Program-made: the position numbers and the translations under genes
Assembly: GCA_038496675.1 (NCBI GenBank)
Contig: CM076651.1
Span: forward strand, 18,605,783 to 18,669,782
Reading direction: 5' to 3'
Length of the DNA: 64,000 nt
Source: Rachycentron canadum
Taxonomy: Eukaryota > Chordata > Actinopteri > Carangiformes > Rachycentridae
The notes under the pieces: generated by a model
Database searches by the model: none
Told to the model about the DNA's origin: nothing
Seen by the model: the letters and a program-made list of their open reading frames with translations, nothing else
Shown: one piece after another, positions 38,320-51,369 of the stretch
How the letters are laid out: the number at the start of each line of letters is the position of its first letter
Position numbering within the stretch: position 1 is the stretch's first letter

Positions 38320-41300
38320 CAGAACCTTCAGTCACAAACAGCAACATTCTGATGAACAACTTCTTCACCGGCCTCTTGTTCTCCGGCTGTAACTCATGCG
38401 TCACTTTGGGTACATCATCTATGATGGGGCAGCACGGATTGGCTCCTGCCACCCCTGTGACCCTGACAGATATTGGATGGATGGACTTTGCAATGGTGGC
38501 ATTAAAGATGTCACTACATTTTGTATAGCTGCTAATTGACGATACATTGCTACTTATTAAAAAGTGCAAAAATCCAAGCATGTGCATATAAAATGAATAT
38601 TCCACTGTGATAAATACAATATACATTATATACAACTATCATATATACATAAAGGACCTGCCAGAAATACATACATAATAAGTTGTATAGCTTTCTCCTG
38701 AAATGTTGCACTGAGGTTGAGACATTGCACAACAAGAAAATCTGTATGTCTTATTGCTCAAGGGTGAAACATCAGATAAATATGATGATGAATAAATAAA
38801 TAAAGCTGTGATATTTTGTGGTAATTAGCTGTGATGTTAAAATGGCATCAGAATGTGGGAGCTATGGTAGCACTCTGGGTGTAGCTTTCTGTCGATGAAG
38901 GGACTGCCTAATGCAAATACCCCCTACCCACCTATCTCTATGGAATATAGAGGACAGTACAGGAAATTGTATCAGCACAAGAAAATGTAACTTTTCAACA
39001 TGTAGATGTATATATATATATATATGCAAATATTGAATAAAAAAAGTCAAGTTAAATGTTCCTGCAGCTTCTTCTTCTGCAGTTATATGTTGTTTTGACT
39101 TTTCACATTTCCCCTTTCAGACAGTGGAACTGTGAGCTGGATGGACCCTCCCTGTTCATATCAATTAACTCCATTTCCAGATCCCCAGTCAGCTGCTTCA
39201 GGGAGCCCCTGGTTGTTGGGTGTAACCACCAGGTTTATAGAGTGAGAGGATTTATCTGCTCTCAAACACTCATTCTTTACTTTTTGGTAAAGAAACATGT
39301 GGCCTCTTGTAGATTTCTGTCCTATTTACCTCATTTTTTCTTGCCAAAGTCAGAAATATTCCAATAACTGTTTCACACATATAACAGGAATTTCACTGTG
39401 CAAATAACATAAATTAGATTAATAAAAGGACATTGTGATATTTACATCAGTGTTCAAAAATAATCTAAATTAAAACAAAAAAAATGCCTGAAATATGATA
39501 TGGAATGAAACTAGAATTAAATTACAAAAAAGAGAATGTTTTCAGTTTTCTAATTTCGCGATGCACCTGTAAATATCATCCAAAAAATACTATGTTGATA
39601 TTGATTCAGTTTGCTCTTCTGATGTCAGACAGTGGAAAAATGTTGAAGTGACGTGCAGATGGAGGAAAAGTCACTCGTCGAGGCCCAAAAAGGCTCAAGC
39701 AAGCCAACACTGAGAAGATGTAAAGGTGGCATTTTTATTTTTTCGGACAGAAAAAAAAAAAAAACCTACAGGCAACTCATGTAACAGTGTGGGTTTTTGT
39801 GTCTGAATTCTTAAGTATGCCTTCATGAAAAATACATTTACATTGACTAATTTGGCAGATACTTTTATCCAAAGAGACTTACAAGTGAGGGACATCATTA
39901 TAGGAAACAGTGATGTATTAAGTAGTACATGTCTTAAATAAGTGTAAGAGATCATATAAGAAAGTGCAACAATAGTTAATACAATTGTTCAAATGGTTCC
40001 AGTTTATTTGGCATCCACTGAATCACTTTCATTACAGAAAACCACTATCCTCACTGGTGCAGCTGTGGCCGTACAGTATGATTCTGCAGACAGAAAGAAA
40101 AACCACACAGCCAACAGGTAAGAAAAGATCTAGATATCGACGGTCAAGCACATCTGGGTCAAAATGTTGCTGTAATCCTTCCTTGGATACAATTATTGTA
40201 TTAAACACTTTGTTATTATCTTTAATTTTCCAGTGAATTATATTTGAATCAAATAATCCACCACTGACTCTAATGATAACATCCACACATTTGGTTTAAC
40301 AAACACTTCGAAGTTGCTGTGAGTCACATTTTGTGGTTCTGTCAATCAGTCAGAGATCTGACTGAACAGGATTTGTAGCAGCATTTCTGGCCCTGGCTTG
40401 TTGCATCAGCAGGTAAGTTAGAGCTACTGTAATCTTCTTTAACTTAGAGGCATTTCATTAGCTTCTGAAAGCTTTGACAAAATGAGTAGTCTGACTTGGT
40501 AAACATCTCTGACATTTTCATAAAACCTCTCCATGAATGACTGAAAGTCAAACGTGCTAAAAAATGATACATTCTTGCCCTTGATAGAGAATAAATGGTT
40601 TCTGGTTTAAAATCTTCATAAACAGCTGTAACAAATATTAAATCATAGGGATAACCCTGGCCTTAATGTCTAAATCAAGGTATTTGTAATGTGAATTACA
40701 AATTAGACAAATTTGATGCCTCTACTTTTTAGTTAAGTATTTAATCTACACACAGGTAGGGCCAAGCAATACAAATCCATTGTTGTTAATCATTTTATTA
40801 ATATTGTGGGGATTTATTATTGTATAGATCATATTGAACAATTTTCTTAAATAATTACGCTGAAGATGACTTTATTTCTAATGTAAAGACGAACTGTCTT
40901 GATTTTTTTTTCTATACCAAAACAGATGTTGTGATTTACACCAGTATCAGAAAAAGGCCACTGTTATCTTGATTTTTCCTTTTTTTTTAAATATCTCCCA
41001 ACCCTAAACACTAAAACTAAATGAGTTTTAACACTTTTTTACTACTTAGTGATATTGTATCTTAATTTTTTTAAGTTTAGCATTTTAGAAAGTTTTCGTA
41101 CAAATAAAGACCAGTCTGTTTCTTTGAAAGCAAACTTTGAATTGTTTCTTCAAACTTCCAGGATTTGTTTTGTAAAACTCAGGCCTTGCCTTGTACACAT
41201 TTAAGAACAGAATTAGCCTCATCACATGTCAAACATATGTCCAAATCAAAGCACGAAACCAAACAAAATTATTTGAATTTGCAGTTTTAGTCGGTAAACA

Positions 41301-42080
41301 AGAAAAATGTTTGCAAATGGAGACACAAAATTCAAAGCTTGTCTATTGTCTTTCAACTGCCCGGATGACACTGTCCCACAAATCCTATTGGGTCACAGAC
41401 ACTATGAAGTGTTACTGAAATGAGTGTGCTATGTAACAGTGGACCATGAGCATCCATTAACAACCAAAATACACTGAACCATATCTAATATCTTCTCGAA
41501 TCGTACACACTCATCAAATCCACCTATATGATGTGTCAGTAAAAAGCCACCAACTGAAAGCTGAAAAATAAAACTAATGAATAATACATCCTCTTCACAG
41601 TGCAGTCACAACCTCTGAGAACTGTGAGAGCAAACGACCCACCTTTGCTCACTGAGTTCAAAATATACCACACAAAAAGACAAGCCCTGACAACCAACAT
41701 TTATGTCTGTCCAAGCTTTGCTTATTCACCCCTCCCCTCCTCCTAAATCAGTGACATTTCCAGCATTTAAAAAAAATAAAATAAAAACAAACAGGGAACA
41801 AATTTGTTCCACGCTGGTGGAGTGGAATCCTTATTGACTGAGCAAGAACGGAAAAAATCCAGGCTGACAGAGTCTGTTCTCCTCTGCAGAGCGTTTCCAT
41901 TTCACCAAACCTTCCTTCTAATGTCCCGTCCGCCCTCTTGCCCTGCAGGTTTGGAGCTAGCAGGTGGGCTGGTTACTCTGCTGTGAGAGGTTTGACCACA
42001 TGTCCTCTGGCTACAGACACAGCTGAGAGTATTTCTGTGAATCAAACATGGGGCTGGGTTTTGGTGGGGGCAGGGGAGCA
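38320..42080. other. Intergenic region upstream of klhl10 and downstream of rprd1b
   Basis: About 3.8 kb without recognisable exons. It includes a short TA run (39009-39025) and a dispersed repeat fragment at 39836-39895. The right end (roughly 41.7-42.1 kb) should hold the rprd1b 3' UTR, whose end I cannot place. Confidence 0.65.
39836..39895. repeat. Fragment of a widespread teleost repeat
   Basis: TTTGGCAGATACTTTTATCC followed by AAAGAGACTTACAAGTGAGG matches, with a few changes, a very common fish repeat core ('TTTGGCAGACGCTTTTATCC', 'AAAGCGACTTACA'). Class not certain. Confidence 0.6.
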
Positions 42081-42108
42081 CTGGGCTAGTTTAGCTGGGC
42101 CAGACCGC

Positions 42109-45100
42109 TCAGTCAGTGGAGAAGAGGTCTCCGGCTGATGGGAGTGGGGCCAGACCCCCTGTCACATTGGGCAGGAGGGAGAGGTCAGGGAGACTCTGGA
42201 TGTGGGACTTGAGCTCTTTCCTCACCTGGGTCACCCTCGCCAGTTTCTGCTTATATTCCTGCAGAGAAAAAAAAACATTTTTGTTGTGGGACCAGAAAGT
42301 CATATGGACAGCTTTTGGTAGTATTTTAAGATAATACATTTTTTAAATAAGTTAAACTATGATTATGTAAATTAAATTATGTAAAGCAGCATTAGACAGG
42401 CGCTCATATAAACACTGACACAGTTTGTGCTTGCTGTAATTATTAAATCTATTCACACTGGCCCTGACAGATCATTAATCTGATCTAAAATGATCCGATT
42501 TAAGAACATTGAAGAGAACCTTCCTAATGTAATTTTGATCTATGTGATGCTGGACAATGTTCACTTTCCATAAAAAATCTTGTCAAAAGTTTTTCTTTTT
42601 AGTTAATGATGCCTAAACAGTCTGAGTTATACAAATCTAGTGGATGTCTTCCAAGGTTACAGTCTTTAGTATAAAATCCCTCTTTTTGTTCCCGTCCACC
42701 TACTGCAGCTGATCAGTTAAACACTGTCAAGAAAAACATAAAGAGTAAATTTGTATGAAATAACATATCTTTCTTCAGTGAAGGGGGGCACTTTAACACA
42801 AGAATATTCAGACAGTGATCTGTGTCTAAGCTCTCTGTTACTGTTGGCTGTTTTGCTTGTGTGTGTCAAGTCTTGCCTCTAGTTTCTTCTCTCTCTCCAT
42901 GAGCGCCTCCTTCTGGCTGGTGATGTATTCAGTCAGCATGCGGGCCAGCTGCCTCCGGTCTTCCAGCTCTGCAGCCAGTCTACCGTTGTACTCCGCTAGC
43001 AACAAACAGGCTTCATCCACTGTCTTTGACAGTTTGTCTGCTGCCTCCTTGTCTGGAGTGGAAAGTGAAAATCACGCATGACATTTATTCTTTTAATCTC
43101 CTATAAAAACCTTTTTTCTTGTTCATTCATGCCGTTTCTTATTATTATTTAACATTTTTGTCTCAAATTTAATTTTTTTTTGTTTACTATTATATATTTT
43201 GTATATTTTACTTTTAACACTGTGCATGCTTTTAGATATTGTTCTTCACTGTCCATCTTTTGACTGTCTAGCAGGCTTGCATGTGTTATTACATTCCTGT
43301 TGACCCCAAATCATATCAAATATTAACCATTTGTGTGAGATTTTGTCATAGTTGCCATGTTAACTCCAAAGTTATGGCTGAAGATGTGTTTTATACAGAC
43401 ACAGTGACTTTGATGTTTGTACAACAAAATCTAAATCTGTTCATCTTTGAATACAAGTGGACATTCGGACCAACATTCACGAGAATAGAATGGTTGGACG
43501 GCCTCAAAACACCACGCCTCTGGCCCTGGTTGGCTATCATTGCTGTTCACTTGGCAGAGGCAGAAAAATATTCCAAGAAACGTCATTTCGGATCAGGTCA
43601 TACCAGTAATCTTTTCCAACAGGGAAACATCCTGGACTTCCTGCGGCAAAGAAGCAATCTTCTGACGGACAGCTGCGTCGCCTGATGCAGCGTTCTCCAA
43701 GTCCTGCAAGGCCTTCACCAGTTCCTCTGTCTGCAGGTGTCAGAGTGTGTTTAAAGTTAACAGAGGGAGAACTTATATAATAAGAATCAAGGAGGAGAGG
43801 AAAAATTATCAGGGAGATGACCATGTCACAAAGAAAGCAAAGTGAGGAGACAGGAGGAGGAGACAAGGGTGAGGAATACTTTTCATGCAAAATCTTGTCC
43901 TACTTACCAGCTGAGTTGCAGAGGCATCTGTGTTGCGAGGGGAGTTGTGGCTTCTGTAGTCGTCGTCTTCATCATCTTCATCTTCCTGGATCTTCTGATA
44001 GCTACGTTTCACTGCCTTCTTCTCCTCTGCAGTGTTGAGTTTAGAGAAAAAAGAAAAAAAAAAAACACTCTTGTCAAATACCACTAACTTAAGATGAATT
44101 CTTTGCATTGTGAAACTGATTAATTTTATATGATGCTTTCTTAATATTGAATATAAATTACACAGAAGTTAAATTTGAGGCTATTTTGAAAAAAATAAAT
44201 CATAAAATTTTCATGTCAGAAGCAGAGTTGGAAGTTCAGTCAACACTCATTTCCAGCTCTGACTAAAGCTAAAACATTTACATACATCATCTTTTTCCTG
44301 CTGCTGGATACATGTGTATAGTGGTGTCCTTATAATTTCAGATAAATATACAATAAACATTAATTTACTTTTAAAAGCTTGTGTTGAACAAAATTAAAAA
44401 AAGTGCCATGATTAAATCTCCCCTACATGTTACAATAGCTGCTTTTAATAAAGAAAAATTTTGGTATAAATATGACTGATTATCGACAGTTTTACTTGCT
44501 GTTGGCTTTAAACCAAATTTATGTAATTTTGTATCTATTCATACAACAGATACAGCAATGAGTTTACATAACGGCCGGCCGTCCAACCTGCAGGCCTGGG
44601 GCTGTTAGTGTCCTCTATGGCTAGTTTGAGCTGCTGGATGAAGTCACTTCTGTAGAGGTTCCTCTCCTTCCAGATGTTCAGCAGTCTCTCCATGTGCTTT
44701 TTACAGCTCTCATCTGCTTCACTGCGGGAAAGCGGGAGAACGACACAGTTCAGGAGAGGATTAAAAAAAATATATTTTATAGCACAAAGCATAAAAACAT
44801 TGTTCCTATTGTTCATCTTAACAGTTTGTGCATCATAAAGAAAGTAATATGAAACTTATTTAAAATTGACCCAGATTATTTCCTGTTTTTTTTTTCTTAT
44901 AAGGTTAATGTTGTTTGAGCCTATGTTTGAGCTGGGTAAATGCAGGTTACTCATTTACATTTTGAGAGACACTTGAGAAAAACCTATGAACCAATTGGCG
45001 TTCATAGGGTTCATAGGCAAACGTTTGGTGGTGTAACAAAACTTGATGGACTGAACATATCAAATTTTTACTTCTGAGTGAATTCCACCTGTAAAATATT

Positions 45101-47338
45101 ATTATTCATTACCATATTTCTTTGTCAAAAACAGGAAAACGAAAAGGAAAAATACAATAAATTTCAGCTGTAGAAGGGGTTTCCACAAAGGACATTTAGA
45201 TCCTTGGCTATTATTCAAAAAGCTTTGAAGCAGTAAGTATGCACCTATCTACACACACAGGCCCGCTCACAACCCACACACACTCATTACATAGACTGTT
45301 ATTCATGGCTGCCTGAGAGAATATGGTGATCACATTATTATCTACCTGGCAACATGGGAGCAGGCATCAACAAGGACAGACTCAAAGTCTTTGGTGAACT
45401 CTGGTCCTTTCTTCTTGCTGTTCTGGATCACATCGTTGGCCAGGTACAGGAACGTTAGCTTCCTGGTGCTTTTGGCTGGACAACAAAAGAAAAAATACCT
45501 TATTTAAACAATCATTTTCTTTAGGATTTAACAGGGAAGTCATTCTTACATACGATAACAACAATATGTTTATCATTGTAGTCAGAGTGGGGTGGCAGGT
45601 ATTTGCAGAGGAAATTATGCATCTTTACTTTAACAGCATCAGGTTTTCTGGGTTCACTGTGACCTAGCTTGGTTCAACTCACCATATAGCTTAGATTTGT
45701 TCAGCTGTTCGATTTGGTTTATATTCTGTGGTTTCATCTTCACTATGTTTGACTGCTGAATATCTAAGCTAAACAGTGAATCAAAAAATAAGCCCAAATG
45801 ACATTAAAACACTGGCATTTATTGCTAAAGCCTTATGCAACTACTATTAAACAGTGATATGCGGGACATTACTACAACCCAATGTCTACATATGGTTAGT
45901 TAACTGCAAGATTAAGAAAATACACCATCATTAAAACCAAGGTATGTCCACATTACCCATTTCTGACTGTTGTGTTTTTTGGTGCCTTTCTCCTTTAGTA
46001 GTTTCCATAATAATGAACTCCCTTTTGCATCCTCCCTTTTCAAGTAATGCATCCCAGCTTTACTATTAAGGCTGCAACAAATGCATACTGCCATCACCAA
46101 TGACTATCATTTACGCAAGTATTAATTGGCTTCATAAAATGTCAGAAAACTGTGGAAAAAAGCTTCTCAGGATGCCATTGCTTTTCTCAGTATATGGGAT
46201 TTTCTCTTTAAACTAATAGTCAAACAAAATGAGACATGACATGATTATAAAAGAAACCCTGTCAAAGATCTCTTTCATAAGGTTGTAGGGACTCATGCTC
46301 ATCAGACTAGAACCTTTAGACTATGTGGTGCGAAACACTAGAACAAGTTTAAATTGTATATTAAAACATAAGTAACCAGCAGAGCAAAGAGAGAGATCTT
46401 ATGGGAAGCTTGGAAGTGTAAATAAGTTATATATAATATAATATATAAGTGATATATTATATAGAGTGTAGAGTGTTGTTTACTGTATTTAGAGTATTTT
46501 ATTGGATGTAGTGTGATATCGCTGAGGCACTTGGATTCCTGCATCAATAGTAGTAGTTTTTTTTTTTCCCCATGTAAAAAAAAAGTGGAAATAAGTCTTG
46601 GACTTTGTTGTGTGATCCTTAACATCTTGCAGGTATGTGGGGCTGGCGTCCATTGAGTTATATTTGCATTGCATTGTTTATATGTATGTATATGTATTTT
46701 AAATAAATAAAAGTATTTTGATTTCCATTTTGGATTTGATAAATTATAAATTCAGTCTCCACTGAGTCACACTTAATGAAAAGGCATGCTGAGTATAATG
46801 ATATTAAGACTCTAAATCACAGACTGATAAGAGGCCTAGATAATACTGACACAATAACTGATGCAGTAACAAACATATTCTTATTGAACTGAACAAGCAA
46901 AGACAGATTGTTCAAAGAGGAAAGTTTTTGAAACCACTTCATTGGGGTCTTTGATTGAAATAAAACCTGGTTACATCAGTGATGAATGTCCAATAAGGCT
47001 AGAAAAATGCAATTATATCAGTTTCAGTCTGAAATCTACAAACTAATGAATCTTTTGACAGTTTAACATTATTATGTTAAACATAGCTTTCTTTGAAAAA
47101 ACCCTCATCTCTGCAGTTCAACGCTACCAGTATCCCGTTGTTGCACAAAACCTGCAACATATACTGATATATTTTAGCAGCTCTCACCTTTCTTCAGCTC
47201 TCTGTGCCACACTTTGACGATGAGGGCCGAGTGTTTGCGGTGGTGGATGATCCACAGAGACAAAGTCTGGACGCTCTGCTGCGAGCTGCTCAGCTCCGAC
47301 AGCTTCTTCTCCAGGGCCGACTCCGAGAAGGACGACAT
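42109..47338 (-). CDS. rprd1b: Regulation of nuclear pre-mRNA domain-containing protein 1B (CREPT)
   Basis: A nuclear protein that binds the phosphorylated RNA polymerase II C-terminal domain and promotes its dephosphorylation and transcription-cycle control (family knowledge). Seven coding exons on the minus strand: 47338-47188, 45475-45346, 44721-44588, 44026-43908, 43730-43604, 43052-42877, 42258-42109. Phases agree, giving 328 residues against 326 in human. The CTD-interacting domain is about 1-135 (MSSFSESALEKKLSEL, FLYLANDVIQNSKKKG). An acidic linker (EDEDDEDDDY) and a C-terminal coiled coil (about 220-310) follow. The tail SLLPNVTGGLAPLPSAGDLF is diagnostic of RPRD1B rather than RPRD1A. 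Intron 6 uses a GC donor (CTAGAG|GCAAGA). Start ATG lies in a CpG-rich promoter. Human RPRD1B also neighbours TGM2. Confidence 0.95.
44992..45017. repeat. Small inverted repeat in rprd1b intron 2
   Basis: CCTATGAAC and GTTCATAGG form perfect 9-base arms around an 8-base loop, and GTTCATAGG is then partly repeated in tandem. It could be a remnant of a mobile element; no coding or RNA gene signal was seen. Confidence 0.6.
46730..46966 (+). repeat. Copy 1 of a diverged direct repeat (rprd1b intron 1)
   Basis: Shares GATAAATTATAAATTCA, CACTGAGTCACACT, AATGAAAAG, TAAATCACA, AATAATACTGACACA and GACAGATTGTTCAAAGAGGA, in the same order and orientation, with 48169-48426. Copies differ by small indels. 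Probably two insertions of one unnamed mobile element, or a local duplication. Confidence 0.8.
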
Positions 47339-47920
47339 GCCGGTGTGTGAGTGTGTTTCCCCTGTGACCCAACGGACCCCCGACTTGCTCTAAAGCGACT
47401 GAGCCCCGAGCTGCTTTAGGAAAAGTCGCACCGTCATCAAAACTGTTGAAGTAGCGTCGCTTAACTTCCAGAGATGCAGCGTCAAAGCGGCTCCTCCTGC
47501 CCGCTCCTCGCTCCTGGTGTTAGCTCCTCACCCGCTTCAGGTTTGGACCGAATACACTGAAAACACCCGCAGACGGTGCGGTGGTAGACCTGCAGCTGTT
47601 TCTCCCCAGCCTGTAGTGTTTGTTTACAGCCACAGCTAACGTGAGCCCACCGAGCTTAGCAGCCGTCTGCAGCCCAGTGCAGCCCGCGGCAAAGCCCGCC
47701 CCTCAACCTGAGGTCAAATACCCCGAGCCGGTGTAGTAAATCTGCCCCGGGTGTCTTCAGTGCGCCGACAGGTGGGGAAAAACTTCCAAAAAGGGTCTGT
47801 GAAACTCCCGCTTCGCCTTTGCTCGGCTACCTAATCAGGAAGATTTCTTCGAAAAAATGGCACCCTTGCACTTTCACCTCGACATGTGCGTCGCACAGTA
47901 GTGACGTAAACAGAGCCAGA
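47190..47920 (-). promoter_or_regulatory. CpG-rich promoter and first exon of rprd1b
   Basis: CG dinucleotides are dense here, unlike the surrounding AT-rich DNA, and the tract ends near 47.95 kb. It covers the first coding exon and about 600 bases upstream and includes GC-box-like GCCCGCCCCT near 47694-47703. A TGACGTAA CRE variant sits at 47902-47909. No TATA box was seen, as expected for a housekeeping promoter. Confidence 0.7.
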
Positions 47921-48168
47921 CGCCACCCCCTATATCCAGAGATGGGAAACGGTAAAATTATATATTTTTAACATCCAGTATCTTATTGCTGGACTTAAAG
48001 GTGTTTATTGAGTCTTGATTCTATATTTTTAATAAACTGTTAAACGATCTCAGTATCAACCACGAGCACTATGACACATGAATTTGTATACAACTTTAGC
48101 CCGAATAACAAAAAAAAAAACATATTCAACCACATTCTTTTGAAATTGGCACATTCATGGTTTCTAAT

Positions 48169-48426
48169 TTGTATTTGATAAATTATAAATTCACAGTCAC
48201 CACTGAGTCACACTCAATGAAAAGCCATATTAAGTATATTGATATGAGGAACCTAAATCACAAACTGTAATAATACTGACACAGTATTGTTACATATGCA
48301 ATGCATGCATATGTAACAAACATATTCTAATTGAACTGTACAAGCAAAGACAGATTGTTCAAAGAGGATAGTGAAGTTGCTCAAATCATTGGTTCAATGA
48401 TTGATTGGTCTCTGATTGAAATAAGG
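48169..48426 (+). repeat. Copy 2 of the diverged direct repeat (upstream of rprd1b)
   Basis: Direct-orientation partner of 46730-46966, on the other side of rprd1b exon 1 and its promoter. It carries an extra inverted repeat (48287-48319) at the position where copy 1 has a shorter, unrelated-looking segment. Confidence 0.8.
48287..48319. repeat. Perfect 14-base inverted repeat with 5-base loop
   Basis: TTGTTACATATGCA and its exact reverse complement TGCATATGTAACAA flank ATGCA. It lies inside copy 2 of the direct repeat. It may be a foldback generated by the element itself; no RNA gene is claimed. Confidence 0.85.
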
Positions 48427-48429
48427 AAA

Positions 48430-51365
48430 GAACACACGCTCATTTCAATTTCAGTTGTGACTTTGGCAAATCAAGATTAATTCTCATTTAATTGTAATAT
48501 TTTCTTATATCAGTTATGTTTATTCACAAATTTTCATACATAATTATGTATTTTATAAACTCAAAACTAAACACAATAATAGGCTGTAATGTACAATTGA
48601 CTATCATAACTAAATTTTTATTAAATCATATTTCTTTATTTACTTCATATAATTTCTTTTGTCATTAGCTTTGTTCTTTTTATAAATTTCCCCCCCCAAA
48701 AAATAGTGTAATTTCAATTTACTATATCTAATATTTAGACAATGATAAAATAGAAATTTTATTTGATTGTCTAACTAGACACCTGGGATACAAATATGGG
48801 TTATGGCTTATTAAAATTAAGGTTATTTTTCTATGTTGACAGTAAATGTACATTCTGTAACACTGAGCCAGATTCAGCTGCTATGTATGATTGACGGCCA
48901 ATGATACTCAACTAAGTTTAAACAGAAATAAAGGGATATTTTCAGTAAAACTGTGAATTTTGTACTCTAAGTGTGGGTAGCAACATTATAATACATTTTG
49001 AAAGTAACATTAACTCCTTGTGTTTCCCTTTAAATTACATTGGTAATGGGTACATGTCAAAAACACAGAGCAAAACAAATATCTTTTGAGATCATGGTGC
49101 CCCTACCTTAAGTTCATATAAAATAAACAAAGAATGGATAGATTGTTTAGTTGGAAAAATTATTTGTTGAATGTGTCAAGGTGCTGACCATGAATCTGTA
49201 TGTTTAAATAAAGTAATTTTAGAAGATGATTAATTTATTTTTGGAAATTTATGTCAGATTTAGATCAATGCAGAACAGTGAGACTGGCCATAAATTTTAA
49301 CCATAATTGATCATTATTATTTTAGAATTAATTAATGATCCTAAGGAATGTGTTGTGGAAACATTATAAAAATCAAAAATAAGAAAATTGAATCTGAATA
49401 TGAATCCTTGATTAAGTCCATTAATGAGCAAGTGAGCCTTTTTATAGAGACTTATGAAGGCCCCAGAAAATATCTGCAGTTTGAGTTAGATTAAAAAATG
49501 ATGTCCTGAAACAAATATGAGCTAGTTTGTAATTTGTAAATTTAATCTTGTCTTTATTTTATTGGGATGTCTCAAAGCTTTTGCATAGTCCTTTTTCACT
49601 GCACTCAGTTTGACTTGTCATAGTAGGAAAAGCACTGCTGTTACTAATAACATTAACAACGATGACCTAGTAGGTGTAGTAGTAGAGTTCATAGCCATTG
49701 CTACTTTTCAACTCTTTTCTTAGAACTTTTATACACAGTATATTGTAATTAAAATATAATCTTTTCTCATGAAACCACAATACACTTAAAAAATTGAAGA
49801 CTCAATTAAATAACAGTCACTGGTGAAGCTTTTGTTTGGTTCTTTGTTTACTCTTCAGTATGTTGACTGGTGTTAAGTGTCCACTATTATATGTTACTGA
49901 TTTACTTTTTCAACTGTTACTCTGTCACTATGAACATTACTTTTTGTTAAATTATGTGATGTGATAACTTCCTGAAAGACAACATGTTATTGTTTTGAAA
50001 TTACAATTAAAGCTTTTATGAACAATAATTTTTCTGTTGAAACTGGAAAAGCTTACACAATGCAAATATTTTTCACTCAAATCTTTGTGTTTGTACAGAC
50101 ATGGAAATTGACACATCTATTTGCCTACATAATACTCTGGTTACTAAAATGCACAATATTCCTGTCAAAACAATGGGTTTTGGTTCTGGATGCAGGTGAA
50201 CGTCAGGCAAATTGTATGTTAGTACAACAGGTGTGTTTAACAAAATGAGCCTCAAATATCAACCAAAATGCAAATTTAGCCACTCCTGCACAAGCCTTTT
50301 TCATTCAACATTCAACTATAAGCAACAAAAACTACTAACACAAATTAAAGACAGTTGTATTTCATTTCAGTCGACCAATAAGACATGGTATTGAGGTAGC
50401 ATCATAGTTCTTGTTGTAGGAGTGCTCTGCAGATTTAGTCATTATTACTGTTAATAACTGGGATTTTCTTGCTATGACAAGTGAAAAAGGAAAATTTTTG
50501 CTGTGACTGACAGAACTCAAAATCTGACTTATTCACGCACTGTTTGATTCCTCTTAAAGAAGACTGGCAAGAATAAAAATCATAGTTTCCTTACCAGGAA
50601 TTGACTTGCGAGAGGATCAAATTACACAAGATATACAAAAAAAAAAGAAAAAAGAAAACACAATTGACCCATGTTGACATGTAGACTAAAATAGTTTGGA
50701 AATACCAGTTTGCCATTTGCTATTTTCTAAAAACAAATTCCAAAAAATTTGCTCAAAATGTAAATTTTACTCCATAAAAGTAAGACCTGATTTTCTTGAT
50801 GAACACCAGTATTTGAAATTATTATTTAAATTATCAAATCATTGCATTGGACCTAAATGTGCAGAGCCTTTCATTATCAAGATTTGATTTTTTTGAATAT
50901 CTTGGTGAAACTATGAAATAGCAAAAAAAGGCGGGAACTAAATTGCATTATAGGATTATGATACATAAAGTTATTTGAATTCTTGAATTAGAAAAGATGT
51001 AATGCTCAAAATGTATATTTTTAAAAATATCCTTAAAAAACAACTGCTTTATGACAAAGCACAGTGGTTCAGTGTGTTTACTCTGGTTTACTGTTTTATG
51101 TCACCTGTCAAAGATTAATGGAAAAGCCCCAGTCTCCTTTTCATGGCTCACTGCATTTATGCAATTCATTTTAATGAGAGGGAAACTCTACAGTCATACA
51201 AACAAATTACACATGCAAATATGCTTCTCTCAACCAACACTCCCCGGAAAGATGCAAACATGATCTTCTCATCCCTCCCTCTCCACACTTTTAAAAACAG
51301 CCCGATCCATTTTGCAAACCACACCACACTCTGACAGCAGCATATGTGAGGTGGAAGTAAATTTT
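48430..51365. other. AT-rich intergenic region between rprd1b and tas1r1
   Basis: About 2.9 kb, notably AT-rich, with only short open frames of low complexity. No exon, RNA gene or recognised repeat family. The tas1r1 promoter must lie in the right part, but I could not identify a convincing TATA box. Confidence 0.65.
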
Positions 51366-51369
51366 TGAT

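Noticed and set aside
42838..42876. C-terminal extension ARLDTHKQNSQQ of the rprd1b exon 6 frame as the real protein end
   Set aside because: A GC donor at 42876 plus the exon at 42258 restores the conserved EYKQKLARV continuation and the diagnostic RPRD1B tail.
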